Position numbers and translations under genes: made by a program. 64,000 bases of DNA from Xanthomonas euroxanthea (GTDB taxonomy: Bacteria > Pseudomonadota > Gammaproteobacteria > Xanthomonadales > Xanthomonadaceae), in assembly GCF_900476395.1 (NCBI RefSeq), contig NZ_UIHB01000002.1:248001-312000 (forward strand), given 5' to 3'. The notes beneath the pieces were generated by a model. The model was given only the letters and a program-made list of their open reading frames with translations, was not told the origin of the DNA and did no database searches. Below are positions 42,080 to 50,551 of this stretch, in pieces (within the stretch, counting starts at the first letter, position 1; each line of letters starts with the position of its first letter).

Positions 42080-43450
42080 GTGGCAGACCAACAGGTGCAG
42101 GCGTTGTGGGCAGCGCGGGCGCTCCTGCCCGATGGCTGGGCTGGCGATGTGCGGATCACGCTGGCGCAGGGGCGCATCGCCACGGTGCAGGCCGATCGCG
42201 CACCTGTCGCCGGCGATACCCGGGTCGCGCTGCTGCTGCCCGGGCTGGGCAACCTGCACAGCCACGCGTTCCAGCGCGGCATGGCCGGCCTGACCGAGGT
42301 GGGCGGGCGCAGCGGCGACAGTTTCTGGAGCTGGCGCGAGCTGATGTACCGCTTCGTCGACCGGCTCGATCCGGACAGCCTGCAGGCGATCGCCGAACAG
42401 GCCTATGTGGAAATGCTCGAAAGCGGCTTCACCCGCGTCGGCGAATTCCACTACCTGCACCACAGCCCCGGTGGTGCGGCGTATGCGCAGGCCGGCGAAA
42501 TGTCCGCGCGCATCGCCGCTGCCGCCGCCAACACCGGCATCGGGCTGACGCTGTTGCCGGTGTTCTATGCGCATGCGGATTTCGGCGGCCTTGCGCCCAG
42601 CGCAGCCCAGCGTCGTTTGATCCATGACATCGATGGTTTCGCGCGGTTGCTGGACGACTGCAAGGGCGGCCTGAAAACATTGCCGGATGCCGTGCTTGGA
42701 CTGGCGCCGCACAGCCTGCGCGCGGTCACGCCGGAGCAGCTGGCGGCGTTGGTGCCGCTCACCGATGGCCCGATCCATATCCATATCGCCGAGCAGCAGC
42801 GCGAGGTCGAGGCCTGCCTGGCCTGGTCGGGCCAGCGCCCGGTGCAGTGGCTGCTGGCCAACGCACCGGTGGATGCGCGCTGGTGCCTGGTGCATGCCAC
42901 GCACGTGGACGCGCGCGAGCTGCAGGCCATCGCCGACAGCGGCGTGGTGGTCGGGCTTTGCCCGATCACCGAGGCGAATCTGGGTGACGGTCTGTTCCCG
43001 ATGCAGGCATTTGCCGCCGCGGGCGGGCGCTTTGGCGTGGGTTCGGATTCGAATGTCCTGATCGACGCGGCCGAAGAACTGCGCCTGCTCGAATACGGCC
43101 AGCGTCTGCAGCTGCAGGCGCGCAATGTGCTGGCGCAGGCGGGTACCTCGAGCGGGCGCTGGCTGTTCGACCAGGCGGGCGAGGGCGCAGCACAGGCCTT
43201 GGGCATTGCTCACACTGGCATCCGGGTCGGCGCATCGGCCGATCTGCTGGAGCTGGACCCGGCCCATCCGGCGCTGCTGGCGCGCGATGACGATGCGCTG
43301 CTGGACAGTTGGCTGTTCGCCGCGCGCGGCGGTGCGGTGCGCACTGTCTGGCGCGCCGGGCGGCCGGTGGTGCGTGACGGGCGCCATGTGGATCGCGCGC
43401 GGATTGCCACGCGTTTTGCCGGCGTTTTGCGAGCGCTGCTGAGCAAATGA
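42080..43450 (+). CDS. hutF: Formimidoylglutamate deiminase
   Basis: HutF deiminates N-formimino-glutamate to N-formylglutamate, the substrate of HutG. The protein has 456 residues from a GTG at 42080, starting (V)ADQQVQALWAARALL. It belongs to the amidohydrolase superfamily: the first metal site is LHSHAFQRGM, then IHIHIAEQQREVEAC, and GVGSDSNVLID carries the conserved aspartate. The frame is open upstream antisense to hutH and hutI but is not coding there. hutC follows 40 bp later. Confidence 0.95.
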   Translation: MADQQVQALWAARALLPDGWAGDVRITLAQGRIATVQADRAPVAGDTRVALLLPGLGNLHSHAFQRGMAGLTEVGGRSGDSFWSWRELMYRFVDRLDPDSLQAIAEQAYVEMLESGFTRVGEFHYLHHSPGGAAYAQAGEMSARIAAAAANTGIGLTLLPVFYAHADFGGLAPSAAQRRLIHDIDGFARLLDDCKGGLKTLPDAVLGLAPHSLRAVTPEQLAALVPLTDGPIHIHIAEQQREVEACLAWSGQRPVQWLLANAPVDARWCLVHATHVDARELQAIADSGVVVGLCPITEANLGDGLFPMQAFAAAGGRFGVGSDSNVLIDAAEELRLLEYGQRLQLQARNVLAQAGTSSGRWLFDQAGEGAAQALGIAHTGIRVGASADLLELDPAHPALLARDDDALLDSWLFAARGGAVRTVWRAGRPVVRDGRHVDRARIATRFAGVLRALLSK

Positions 43451-43490
43451 GCCGATACGCGCACAATGCAGGTCTGACCGGAGACCCGCT

Positions 43491-44228
43491 TTGACCGCCA
43501 CCCCCATCGCCGCGCCCGGCACCCTGCATCAACGCATCCGGCAGGATCTGGAACAACGCATCCACAGTGGCGACTGGCCGCCCGGTCACCGTGTGCCGCC
43601 CGAACACGAGTTGATGGCGCAATACGCTTGTTCGCGGATGACCGTGAACAAGGTGCTCGGCCTGCTTGCCGATGCCGGCATGATCGAACGCCGCCGCCGC
43701 ACCGGCTCCTTCGTGGCGCGCCCGCATCCGCATCTGGAGCAGGTCGCCTTGTCGATTCCCGACATCGAGGTGGAAATGACCGCGCGCGGCCACGTCTACG
43801 CGTTCTCGCTGGTGTCGCGGCGGCTGCGCAACCCGCGCCTGCGCGTGCCGCAGGAGCGTGCCCTGGGCAGCAGCGGCAAGCTGCTGGCGCTGGAAAGCGT
43901 GCACCTGGCAGACGGCAGCCCATTCGCGCTAGAACAGCGGGTGATCGACACCACCACCGTGCCCGAGGCATTGCTGCAGCCGTTCACCGACATCGCGCCG
44001 GGCAGTTGGTTGCTGCGCAACGTGCCGTGGACGCGCGCCGAGCACCGCATCAGCGCCGCCAGTGCGGACGCCGCGCAAGCCGAACGCCTGCAGGTGGACG
44101 ATGGCACGGCCTGCCTGGTCATCGATCGCCACACCTGGCGCGGCGACCAGCCGGTCACCTACGTGCGTCAATTGTTTCTGGGCGGGTCCTATGACCTGGT
44201 GGCGCGGTTTGCGCCGGGAATGCGCTGA
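43491..44228 (+). CDS. hutC: Histidine utilisation repressor HutC (GntR family)
   Basis: HutC represses the hut genes and is released by urocanate. The protein has 245 residues from a TTG at 43491, with GGAG about six bases upstream. The N-terminal winged helix-turn-helix of the GntR family covers about residues 10-78 (PPEHELMAQYACSRMTVNKV). The C-terminal UTRA ligand domain follows, with HTWRGDQPVTYVRQLF near the end. It is probably co-transcribed with hutF and would bind the palindrome between hutI and hutF. Confidence 0.93.
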   Translation: MTATPIAAPGTLHQRIRQDLEQRIHSGDWPPGHRVPPEHELMAQYACSRMTVNKVLGLLADAGMIERRRRTGSFVARPHPHLEQVALSIPDIEVEMTARGHVYAFSLVSRRLRNPRLRVPQERALGSSGKLLALESVHLADGSPFALEQRVIDTTTVPEALLQPFTDIAPGSWLLRNVPWTRAEHRISAASADAAQAERLQVDDGTACLVIDRHTWRGDQPVTYVRQLFLGGSYDLVARFAPGMR

Positions 44229-44269
44229 GCCTCAGAGGCTAAGTGCAAGTGGGCGGCCCAAGGCATGCA

Positions 44270-45274
44270 TCAGATCGTCGTGCACTGCCGCCAGCGCACC
44301 GGTTCGTCCACGCCGGGCCGGGGATTGAGCTGCACGCGCACGGTGCGCAGGTACGGGTAGCGCTGCAGTTCGCGGCAGATCAGCGGCCACGCCGCAGCGT
44401 CTTCGACCGAGCGATCCACCGCCAGCGTTGCCTGGGTGATCCAGATGCCGCGCACCAGGCCGGGCGTCCGAGCCAACGCCTTTGACACCTCGCGTTGATA
44501 GCCCTGCACGGTTATCGCATCCGGTTCGGCAGTGCCTGCCAGCGGCATCGATGCAGGCGCCGCGGCTGTCGGCGGTGCTGGCTGTTGCGAGGGTGTGCGC
44601 TGCGGTGCCGGGATTGCAGAAACCGATTCGGCAACGCGCGAAGTGGCCACCAGTGCGGCCTGCTGTGTTGGCACGGGCGACTGCGCCGGCTGCAGCGCCA
44701 GCACCGCAACCAGGGCCAGGGTCGCCAGCGCCGCACCGGCACCGAGGCTGTGACGGATCGCACGGCGGCGCGCCATGCGGACCACCCCGGCTTCCACATC
44801 GCCCGGCAGATACGGCTTGAGCAAGGGCCACAGGCGCGTGCCATCCAGCACTTCGATGGACTGCCTCTCGGCGGCGGCCATGCCTTCGCGTTCCATCCGG
44901 CCTTCGGTCACCATCACGCCGCCGCCTGCGCCGGCCAGCCGCGCCATCGCACCCAGCTCGTTCACCGCTGCCACGCCGATGCGGTAGCTGCGCCCATGCT
45001 TGCAGGCCACCAGGCGGGTGCCTTGTCCGGTGCGCATCATGAATTCGGCCGTCGGCAGGCCGTCCTGCGGGACCTGGGTCGGTTGCCAACCGCGTTGCTC
45101 CTGCAGCACGCGCAGCACCACGCCGGAAAAGTCGCGCCAGTGCATGGCCGCCAATGCATGCACGCCCTCGGTGGTTTCGTCGGCACGGCGGCGCACCAGC
45201 CATACATAGGCGCACACCGCCAGCCAGAGCAGCAGGGAAGCCACAAGCGCCACAATCCAGGGAGGCATGAGCAT
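44270..45274 (-). CDS. Membrane-anchored Mrr-like restriction endonuclease-fold protein
   Basis: The protein has 334 residues. An N-terminal membrane helix (PPWIVALVASLLLWLAVCAYV) precedes a domain resembling the Mrr/PD-(D/E)xK fold, with HWRDFSGVVLRVLQEQRGW, a QDG motif and LVACKHG. A second membrane helix lies near residues 178-196, followed by a Pro/Ala-rich linker and a small C-terminal domain (about residues 255-330). The acidic part of the nuclease motif is not a clean match, so activity is doubtful. It has no methylase partner. The start could be ATG 45274 or 45268. Confidence 0.62.
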   Translation of the reverse strand: MLMPPWIVALVASLLLWLAVCAYVWLVRRRADETTEGVHALAAMHWRDFSGVVLRVLQEQRGWQPTQVPQDGLPTAEFMMRTGQGTRLVACKHGRSYRIGVAAVNELGAMARLAGAGGGVMVTEGRMEREGMAAAERQSIEVLDGTRLWPLLKPYLPGDVEAGVVRMARRRAIRHSLGAGAALATLALVAVLALQPAQSPVPTQQAALVATSRVAESVSAIPAPQRTPSQQPAPPTAAAPASMPLAGTAEPDAITVQGYQREVSKALARTPGLVRGIWITQATLAVDRSVEDAAAWPLICRELQRYPYLRTVRVQLNPRPGVDEPVRWRQCTTI

Positions 45275-45388
45275 CAAGCGAAGGGATGGCGCATATGACG
45301 AAGCGGTGCGCTTAGAAGAATCCTTCGCGGTAGGTTCGTCAATGGATCGGCGGCAGTGATCGCACGCGCCGTGATCCAGGCAGCAAAA

Positions 45389-45455
45389 GACCCGCCAGTC
45401 CGAAGCCGTGAGGGGAGGGGAGCAAACGGACTTCGTAATGCAGGACTGGCGGGTC
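45389..45455. repeat. Inverted repeat between the Mrr-like and phasin genes
   Basis: GACCCGCCAGTCC (45389-45401) is the exact reverse complement of GGACTGGCGGGTC (45443-45455), with 41 bases between. CGAAG and CTTCG inside extend the stem imperfectly. On the minus strand it is followed by TCTTTTGC. It lies about 50 bp past the phasin stop, so it may act as that gene's terminator. Confidence 0.7.
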
Positions 45456-45506
45456 CTTCCCGATTGTCTAAAAAATCATGCTGCTTTGCAACATTGCCGA
45501 ACTGTC

Positions 45507-46061
45507 TTATTCACCATCAAATGCAGCATTGTTTGAGGTGGCGCTGCCGGTGGCTGTGCCTGCGCCGGTGGTGTCGCTGCTGGCGGCCTGGGCTGCCTGG
45601 TTGGCGGTGCGGTTGGCGCGCTTGGTCGCGGCGGTATTGGCACGCACCTGGGCCTTGAGCGATTCCACCTCGCGGCGCAGGTTTTCCAGTTCGTCCTGCT
45701 CGGGGATGTTGAGCGTGCGCAAGACCCCCTTGACGCGTTCGTCGAAGGCCTTGCCCAGCTTGTCCCAGCCGCGCACGGCGGTGTCGCGTGCCTGCTCGAA
45801 CTGGGTTTCCACCTCTTCGCGCAGCTCGTCGACGCTTTCAGCCGCCTTGCGCTGGCCGCTGCGCTCATACGCTGCGCCTTCGCGCACCAGCGAGTCGAAC
45901 AACTTGCCCCCCTCGCTCTGCACCCGACCCAGCGCGCCGAGCCCGGCCAGCCATACCGTCTGTGCCGATTCACCGAGCCGGCGCGAAATCTGCTCTGCCT
46001 GCGCCTGGAAGCCGTGCGCTGCATCGTCGCGCTTGCCGTTCTGATCGTATCCGGTCGTCAT
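45507..46061 (-). CDS. Phasin family (polyhydroxyalkanoate granule-associated) protein
   Basis: The protein has 184 residues from the ATG at 46061, with AGGAG seven bases upstream. It matches the PhaI/PhaF-type granule-associated family: an amphipathic helical N-terminal half (WLAGLGALGRVQSEGGKLFDSLVREG) and a helical coiled-coil region to about residue 135. A low-complexity Ala/Thr/Asn-rich tail follows. Such proteins coat PHA granules; no PHA synthase gene is in the window. Another PHA-system protein is encoded about 180 bp upstream on the same strand. Confidence 0.87.
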   Translation of the reverse strand: MTTGYDQNGKRDDAAHGFQAQAEQISRRLGESAQTVWLAGLGALGRVQSEGGKLFDSLVREGAAYERSGQRKAAESVDELREEVETQFEQARDTAVRGWDKLGKAFDERVKGVLRTLNIPEQDELENLRREVESLKAQVRANTAATKRANRTANQAAQAASSDTTGAGTATGSATSNNAAFDGE

Positions 46062-46242
46062 GGAATGCTCCTGTTGGGTTGCCAAGTGACGTTGCCTTCA
46101 CCCTAGTCCGGGCACTGCATCGAGCAGGTGAAGCACCCATGAAGCATCCCCCTGCAACGGACGGCGCGGCTGACTTGCTGCTGAAGCGATAGTGCCGTCA
46201 GGCCGACCCGGACGATCAGACCCGATCAGCGGCGCTGCACGC

Positions 46243-46518
46243 TCAGGCGAGTTTTTCGGCCAGCAGGCGACGGATCTCCGATTCCACCATCGGCTGCATC
46301 GCCGACAACAGGAAGCCAAGCTCGGCGGTGACATGCACCTGCTGCGGCAACAGGGCGATCGCCCCATCCACGCCGGCACGCGCGATACGCAAGGTATCGC
46401 CTTCCCAGTGCGAGGCGACGCCGTAGCGATCGGTCAGCTTGCGGGCCGCCGCGTCGATCGCTGCGCGGGCCTGGGCCGGCGACAGGGCATGGTCGTGGCG
46501 GATATCGATGCTGGACAT
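46243..46518 (-). CDS. Polyhydroxyalkanoic acid system family protein
   Basis: The protein has 91 residues and matches the small PHA_gran_rgn / TIGR02610 family that occurs with PHA genes. It starts SSIDIRHDHALSPAQARAAI, has ASHWEGDTLRIARAGVDGAI in the middle and ends in a helix SEIRRLLAEKLA. The biochemical role is unknown. The ATG at 46518 has a second ATG three codons upstream (46527), and neither has a clear ribosome binding site. It sits with the phasin gene, which supports the assignment. Confidence 0.8.
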   Translation of the reverse strand: MSSIDIRHDHALSPAQARAAIDAAARKLTDRYGVASHWEGDTLRIARAGVDGAIALLPQQVHVTAELGFLLSAMQPMVESEIRRLLAEKLA

Positions 46519-46692
46519 GGGTTCCATGGAAAAGACGAAAGGAGCGCGCATTGTGCGCATGCGCGCGCCAGGCTCCAAGTGCGGCGCGCGTGGCACGCAG
46601 CGGCAACGACGCCCCGGCCCGGTGCATGGGGCGGAGCGACACCGGTCAGGTTGTTGGCCGCGGCGCGTGGCAAACCTGCTAGGCTGCGGCGG

Positions 46693-47502
46693 GTGCGCGA
46701 TCTGCAAGTTCATTTCACCCACCGGCAGCAGCCGGATCATTCCCTCAAGCCCGGCGTCCACCGGATCGTCCGCCATGCCTCCGGCAGCGTGCGGGTGGTT
46801 GCCGATGCGCAGGGGGCGCTGCTGTTGGCGCAGTTCTGCCTGGACCAGCGCGGGCTGTGGCTGCAGGTGGCCAACGGGATCCGTGGCATCCACGTCAACG
46901 GACGCCCGGTGCGGCGCATGGCGCTGCTGCGCCCCGGCGATGCGATCTACGCCGACGGCGTGGAGATGCTCCTGCGCAGTGCGCCGTCGAGCGCGCCGGC
47001 CAATGATGTTCAAGACGACGAGACCGGCCTGAGCGAGGTCTGCCTGCTGTTGCGCGGGCTCGGCGGCCGTCATCACGGGCGCAGCTTCACCCTGGACCGC
47101 TCGCGGCTGGTCGGCAGTGACCCGGCGGCGGACATCGTCATCGACGACCCGGCCTTTGCCGCCCAGCACGCGCGGCTGGAGCGTCACGGCGACCGTGTGC
47201 TGATCCGTGATCTGGGCTCGGAAGAAGGCAGCTGGATCAACGGCGTGCAGGTGCGCGACGGTTGGTTGCAGGCCGGCGACCAGGTCGTGTTCGACGCGCG
47301 CCACCGCTTTGTCGTCGAGGTGCCGCGTATCCACCACGGCACCACCTGGGACATCCCCGAGTCGGAGCCGCAGCCGCTGCCACGCGCGACCAGCGAGCCG
47401 GCGCGTACGCCGGTCAAGGTCGCGCGCTGGCCATGGCTGCTGCTCAGCGCGGTGTTGCTGGCGGCGGCGTTGAGCGCCTTGCTGTGGTTCGGCGCGCGCT
47501 GA
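46693..47502 (+). CDS. FHA-domain protein with C-terminal membrane anchor
   Basis: The protein has 269 residues from a GTG at 46693. An N-terminal FHA-like region (about residues 1-95, with HRIVRHASG and GIHVNGRPVRRM) precedes a clearer FHA domain (about residues 120-205): RSRLVGSDPAADIVI, then AAQHARLERHGD and EGSWINGVQV, which are the phosphothreonine-reading loops. A linker and a single C-terminal membrane helix (WPWLLLSAVLLAAALSALLW) follow. It probably binds phosphoproteins at the inner membrane. Its last 59 bases overlap the end of the convergent msrQ gene. Confidence 0.82.
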   Translation: MRDLQVHFTHRQQPDHSLKPGVHRIVRHASGSVRVVADAQGALLLAQFCLDQRGLWLQVANGIRGIHVNGRPVRRMALLRPGDAIYADGVEMLLRSAPSSAPANDVQDDETGLSEVCLLLRGLGGRHHGRSFTLDRSRLVGSDPAADIVIDDPAFAAQHARLERHGDRVLIRDLGSEEGSWINGVQVRDGWLQAGDQVVFDARHRFVVEVPRIHHGTTWDIPESEPQPLPRATSEPARTPVKVARWPWLLLSAVLLAAALSALLWFGAR

Positions 47503-48100
47503 GTTTTTTCCAGATCCGCCAGCCCAGCAGCACGGCCAGAATGCCGGCATACAGCGCCGGTTCGCGGATGTCGGATTTCACCAGCCACCAGAAGTGCAGT
47601 ACCGCCAGCAGCCCGATCGGGTAGATCAGCAGGTGCAGGCGGCCCCAGTTGCGCTTGAGCCGCCGCATCCAGCCCTGGGTGGAGGTGATCGCCAGCGGCA
47701 CCAGCAGCAGCCATGCCGCAAAGCCGACCGTGATGTAGGGACGCTTGAGGATCTCCTCGAAGATCTGGGTCCAGAAGCCGCGCAGATCCAGGCTCAGGTA
47801 GGCCGCCAGGTGCACGCTGGCATAGAGGAACGCGTACAGCCCGAGCATGCGCCGGAAGCGGATCAGCAGCGCCTGGCCGGTGAGCTGGCGCAGCGGCGTG
47901 ATCGCCAGGGTGATCAACAGGAAGCGCAGCGCCCATAGCCCGGTGCGGTGCTCGATCTCGGCCACCGGATCGGCGCCCAGTGCATCGCTGCCGGTTTGCC
48001 ATACCTGCCAGAACTGCCAGCCGAGCAAGGCGATCGGCGTCAGTGCGGCGACATGCACCAGGGTCTTGGCGGCGATCAGGGATGCGGACGTCTTGGCCAT
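47444..48100 (-). CDS. msrQ: MsrQ haem-binding membrane subunit
   Basis: MsrQ passes electrons from the quinone pool through haem to periplasmic MsrP for repair of oxidised methionine. The protein has 218 residues with about six membrane helices and conserved histidines on them (ASVHLAAYLSLD, GRLHLLIYPIGLLAVLHFWW). This fits the YedZ family. The start ATG is 48100. Its last 19 codons are Arg/Thr/Pro-rich, poorly conserved in style, and overlap the FHA gene on the other strand. msrP lies upstream, with a large inverted repeat between. Confidence 0.92.
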   Translation of the reverse strand: MAKTSASLIAAKTLVHVAALTPIALLGWQFWQVWQTGSDALGADPVAEIEHRTGLWALRFLLITLAITPLRQLTGQALLIRFRRMLGLYAFLYASVHLAAYLSLDLRGFWTQIFEEILKRPYITVGFAAWLLLVPLAITSTQGWMRRLKRNWGRLHLLIYPIGLLAVLHFWWLVKSDIREPALYAGILAVLLGWRIWKKLSARRTTARRSTPPPATPR

Positions 48101-48158
48101 GCGATCTCGAAGAAGGAAGCGATGCCGCGCGGGCAGGAAACGTGCGCGGACATGAAAC

Positions 48159-48224
48159 GTAGGAGCGCACCCGGGCGCGACTGCCTTGTGCAGGAAGAGC
48201 GGTCGCGCCCGGGTGCGCTCCTAC
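48159..48224. repeat. Perfect 23-bp inverted repeat between msrP and msrQ
   Basis: The 23-base arm 48159-48181 (starting GTAGGAGCGCACCCGGG) pairs perfectly with 48202-48224 (ending CGGGTGCGCTCCTAC) around a 20-base loop. Motifs such as GTAGGAGCG are typical of small palindromic elements scattered in xanthomonad genomes. In the msrP-msrQ transcript it would form a strong hairpin. Confidence 0.9.
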
Positions 48225-48252
48225 GGGAGGTGGATATCTGGGTGTTAGTCGC

Positions 48253-49221
48253 CTAGAACCACTTCTTCAGGTCCATGCCCGCGTACAGCGAGGCGACCTG
48301 GTCCGCATAGCCGTTGAACGGCTTGGTCGCGATCCGCTCGGCGAACAGCTTGCTGGCGGTGCCGGCGATGCGGCGCTCGGTCTTCTGGCTCCAGCGCGGA
48401 TGGTCCACCGCCGGATTGACGTTGGAAAAGAACCCGTATTCGGAGGGCTGCAGGTCGTGCCAGGCGGTTTCGGGCATCTTCTCGACGAAACGGATCTCCA
48501 CGATCGACTTGATGCTCTTGAAGCCGTACTTCCACGGCACCACCAGCCGCAGCGGCGCGCCGTTCTGCTGCGGCAGCGGCTTGCCGTACAGGCCGGTGGC
48601 CAGCAGGGTCAGCGGATGCATCGCTTCGTCTATGCGCAGGCCTTCGCGGTATGGCCAGTTGATCGAGCGGTAGCGCACGCCGGGCATCTGCTGCGGGTCG
48701 GCCAGCGTGGTGAACGCCACGTACTTGGCCTTGGAGGTTGGCGCAAAGCGCTTGAGCACCTCGCCCAGCGGCACCCCCGTCCACGGGATCACCATCGACC
48801 AGCCTTCCACGCAACGCAGCCGGTAGATGCGTTCTTCCGCGCTGATGCCCTTGAGCAATTCGTCCAGCGACAGGCTACCGGGCTTTTCGCACTCGCCACT
48901 GACCTTCACCGACCATGGCGACAGCTTCAGGGTCTTGGCGGCCTTGGACGGGTCGGTCTTGTCGGTGCCGAACTCGTAGAAGTTGTTGTAGCTGGTGACG
49001 TCTTCCAGCCGGGTCAGTTCCTCGGCGGTCCGGAAGCCGCTGCGCGCCTGCGCCGGGGTCACCACGGTCTTGGGCGGAGGCGGCGGATCGGCCTCGGCGC
49101 AGCCGGCCACGCCCAGCGCCGGGGTCAGGGCAAACAGCTGCAGCAGCCGGCGTCGGTCGCGGTAGACGGCCTCATCGGTGATCTCGCTGGACGGCGTCTT
49201 CAAGACATCGCGAAGGGACAT
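48253..49221 (-). CDS. msrP: MsrP molybdopterin methionine-sulfoxide reductase
   Basis: MsrP (YedY) reduces methionine sulfoxide in periplasmic proteins with a molybdopterin cofactor. The protein has 322 residues from the ATG at 49221, with AGGAG upstream. The Mo-ligating cysteine is C137 in [14 protein letters not shown]. The N terminus carries a twin-arginine signal, [20 protein letters not shown], ending at C41. LGVAG-C resembles a lipobox, so the protein could be a lipoprotein rather than freely soluble. It is upstream of msrQ in the same direction. Confidence 0.94.
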   Translation of the reverse strand: MSLRDVLKTPSSEITDEAVYRDRRRLLQLFALTPALGVAGCAEADPPPPPKTVVTPAQARSGFRTAEELTRLEDVTSYNNFYEFGTDKTDPSKAAKTLKLSPWSVKVSGECEKPGSLSLDELLKGISAEERIYRLRCVEGWSMVIPWTGVPLGEVLKRFAPTSKAKYVAFTTLADPQQMPGVRYRSINWPYREGLRIDEAMHPLTLLATGLYGKPLPQQNGAPLRLVVPWKYGFKSIKSIVEIRFVEKMPETAWHDLQPSEYGFFSNVNPAVDHPRWSQKTERRIAGTASKLFAERIATKPFNGYADQVASLYAGMDLKKWF

Positions 49222-49399
49222 GGCTCGCTCCTGACAGTGGCTGCTGATGAGAATAACGGACCACCGTGATGGCGCTGCCGATGGCCTACGCAAACCATAC
49301 GTCTCCGCCAGTGAGAAGGATGCACATGCAACTTTTCTGCGACGCTGCCAAGGCCGGTGCGCTGCGGCATACTAGAAGGCTAGCTCGACAAGGTGTGCC

Positions 49400-50485
49400 A
49401 TGACACGCGCGTTCAATTTCAGTGCCGGCCCTGCGACATTGCCGGAATCGGTCCTGCGCCAGGCGCAGGCGGAGATGGTCGAATGGAACGGCGTCGGCGC
49501 CTCGATCGTGGAAATCAGCCACCGCAGCGCCGATTTCATGGCCGTGGCGGCCGCGGCCGAAGCCGATCTGCGCCGCTTGCTGTCGATTCCCGATGACTAT
49601 GCGGTGCTGTTCACCGCCGGTGGTGCCACCACCATCCAGGCGCTGCTGCCGCTCAATTTCGCCGCACCCGGCCAGGCCGCCGACTACGTGATCACCGGCC
49701 ACTGGGGCAAGACCGCGCTCAAGCAGGCGGCCACCTATGTGGATGCACGCATTGCCGCCGACGGCCAGGCGGGCGGCTTCACCGACATTCCGCCAGTGGC
49801 CAGCTGGACCTTGTCGCCGCACTCGGCCTACGTGCACATCACCGCCAACGAGACCATCCACGGCGTCGAGCTCCGCGACACGCCGGCGGTGGGCACGCTG
49901 CCGCTGTTTGCCGATTTCAGTTCCTCGATCGCGTCCGAGCCGCTGGATGTGTCGCGCTATGGGCTGATCTATGCCGGCGCGCAGAAGAACCTGGGCCCGG
50001 TCGGCATCTCGGTGCTGATCGTGCGGCGCGACCTGCTCGAACGCGCTGGCCAGCCGCGCGCGGACATCTTCAACTACGCCTCGCACGCCGCACGCGATTC
50101 GATGCTCAACACGCCGCCGACCTGGAACTGGTATCTGCTCGGACTCACCGTGAAGTGGATGCTGGAGCAGGGCGGGGTGGAGGAGTTCGCCCGCCGCAAC
50201 GCCGAAAAGGCCGCGCTGGTGTATGGCGCGATCGATGGCTCCGGCGGGTTCTACCGCAACCTGGTCACCCCGGCGGTGCGCTCGCGCATGAACATCCCGT
50301 TCTTTCTGCCGGACGAGCAGCTGGATGCCTTGTTTGTCAGCGAATCCAAGGCGGCCGGCCTGCTGGCGTTGAAGGGGCACAAGGCGGTCGGCGGCATTCG
50401 TGCGTCCTTGTACAACGCGATGCCGGTTGCAGGCGCGCAGGCGCTGGCGAGCTTCATGCACGACTTCCAGCAGCGTCACGGCTGA
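49400..50485 (+). CDS. serC: Phosphoserine aminotransferase
   Basis: SerC transaminates 3-phosphohydroxypyruvate in serine synthesis and also acts in pyridoxal phosphate synthesis. The protein has 361 residues and starts [19 protein letters not shown]. The PLP lysine is K196 in [12 protein letters not shown], and [10 protein letters not shown] and [12 protein letters not shown] form the cofactor pocket. It is the first gene of the serC-pheA-aroA cluster, with 66 bp to pheA. No start before ATG 49400 is supported. Confidence 0.97.
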   Translation: MTRAFNFSAGPATLPESVLRQAQAEMVEWNGVGASIVEISHRSADFMAVAAAAEADLRRLLSIPDDYAVLFTAGGATTIQALLPLNFAAPGQAADYVITGHWGKTALKQAATYVDARIAADGQAGGFTDIPPVASWTLSPHSAYVHITANETIHGVELRDTPAVGTLPLFADFSSSIASEPLDVSRYGLIYAGAQKNLGPVGISVLIVRRDLLERAGQPRADIFNYASHAARDSMLNTPPTWNWYLLGLTVKWMLEQGGVEEFARRNAEKAALVYGAIDGSGGFYRNLVTPAVRSRMNIPFFLPDEQLDALFVSESKAAGLLALKGHKAVGGIRASLYNAMPVAGAQALASFMHDFQQRHG

Positions 50486-50551
50486 GTCTTCATTCGACCG
50501 CGGCGCATGCCGCGCAGGCGCATGCGCCGCAATTTCAAGGAATGCCGAGCG

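Noticed and set aside
44270..45274. A restriction-modification system
   Set aside because: There is no methyltransferase or specificity gene beside the Mrr-like protein, and its neighbours are hutC and a phasin gene.
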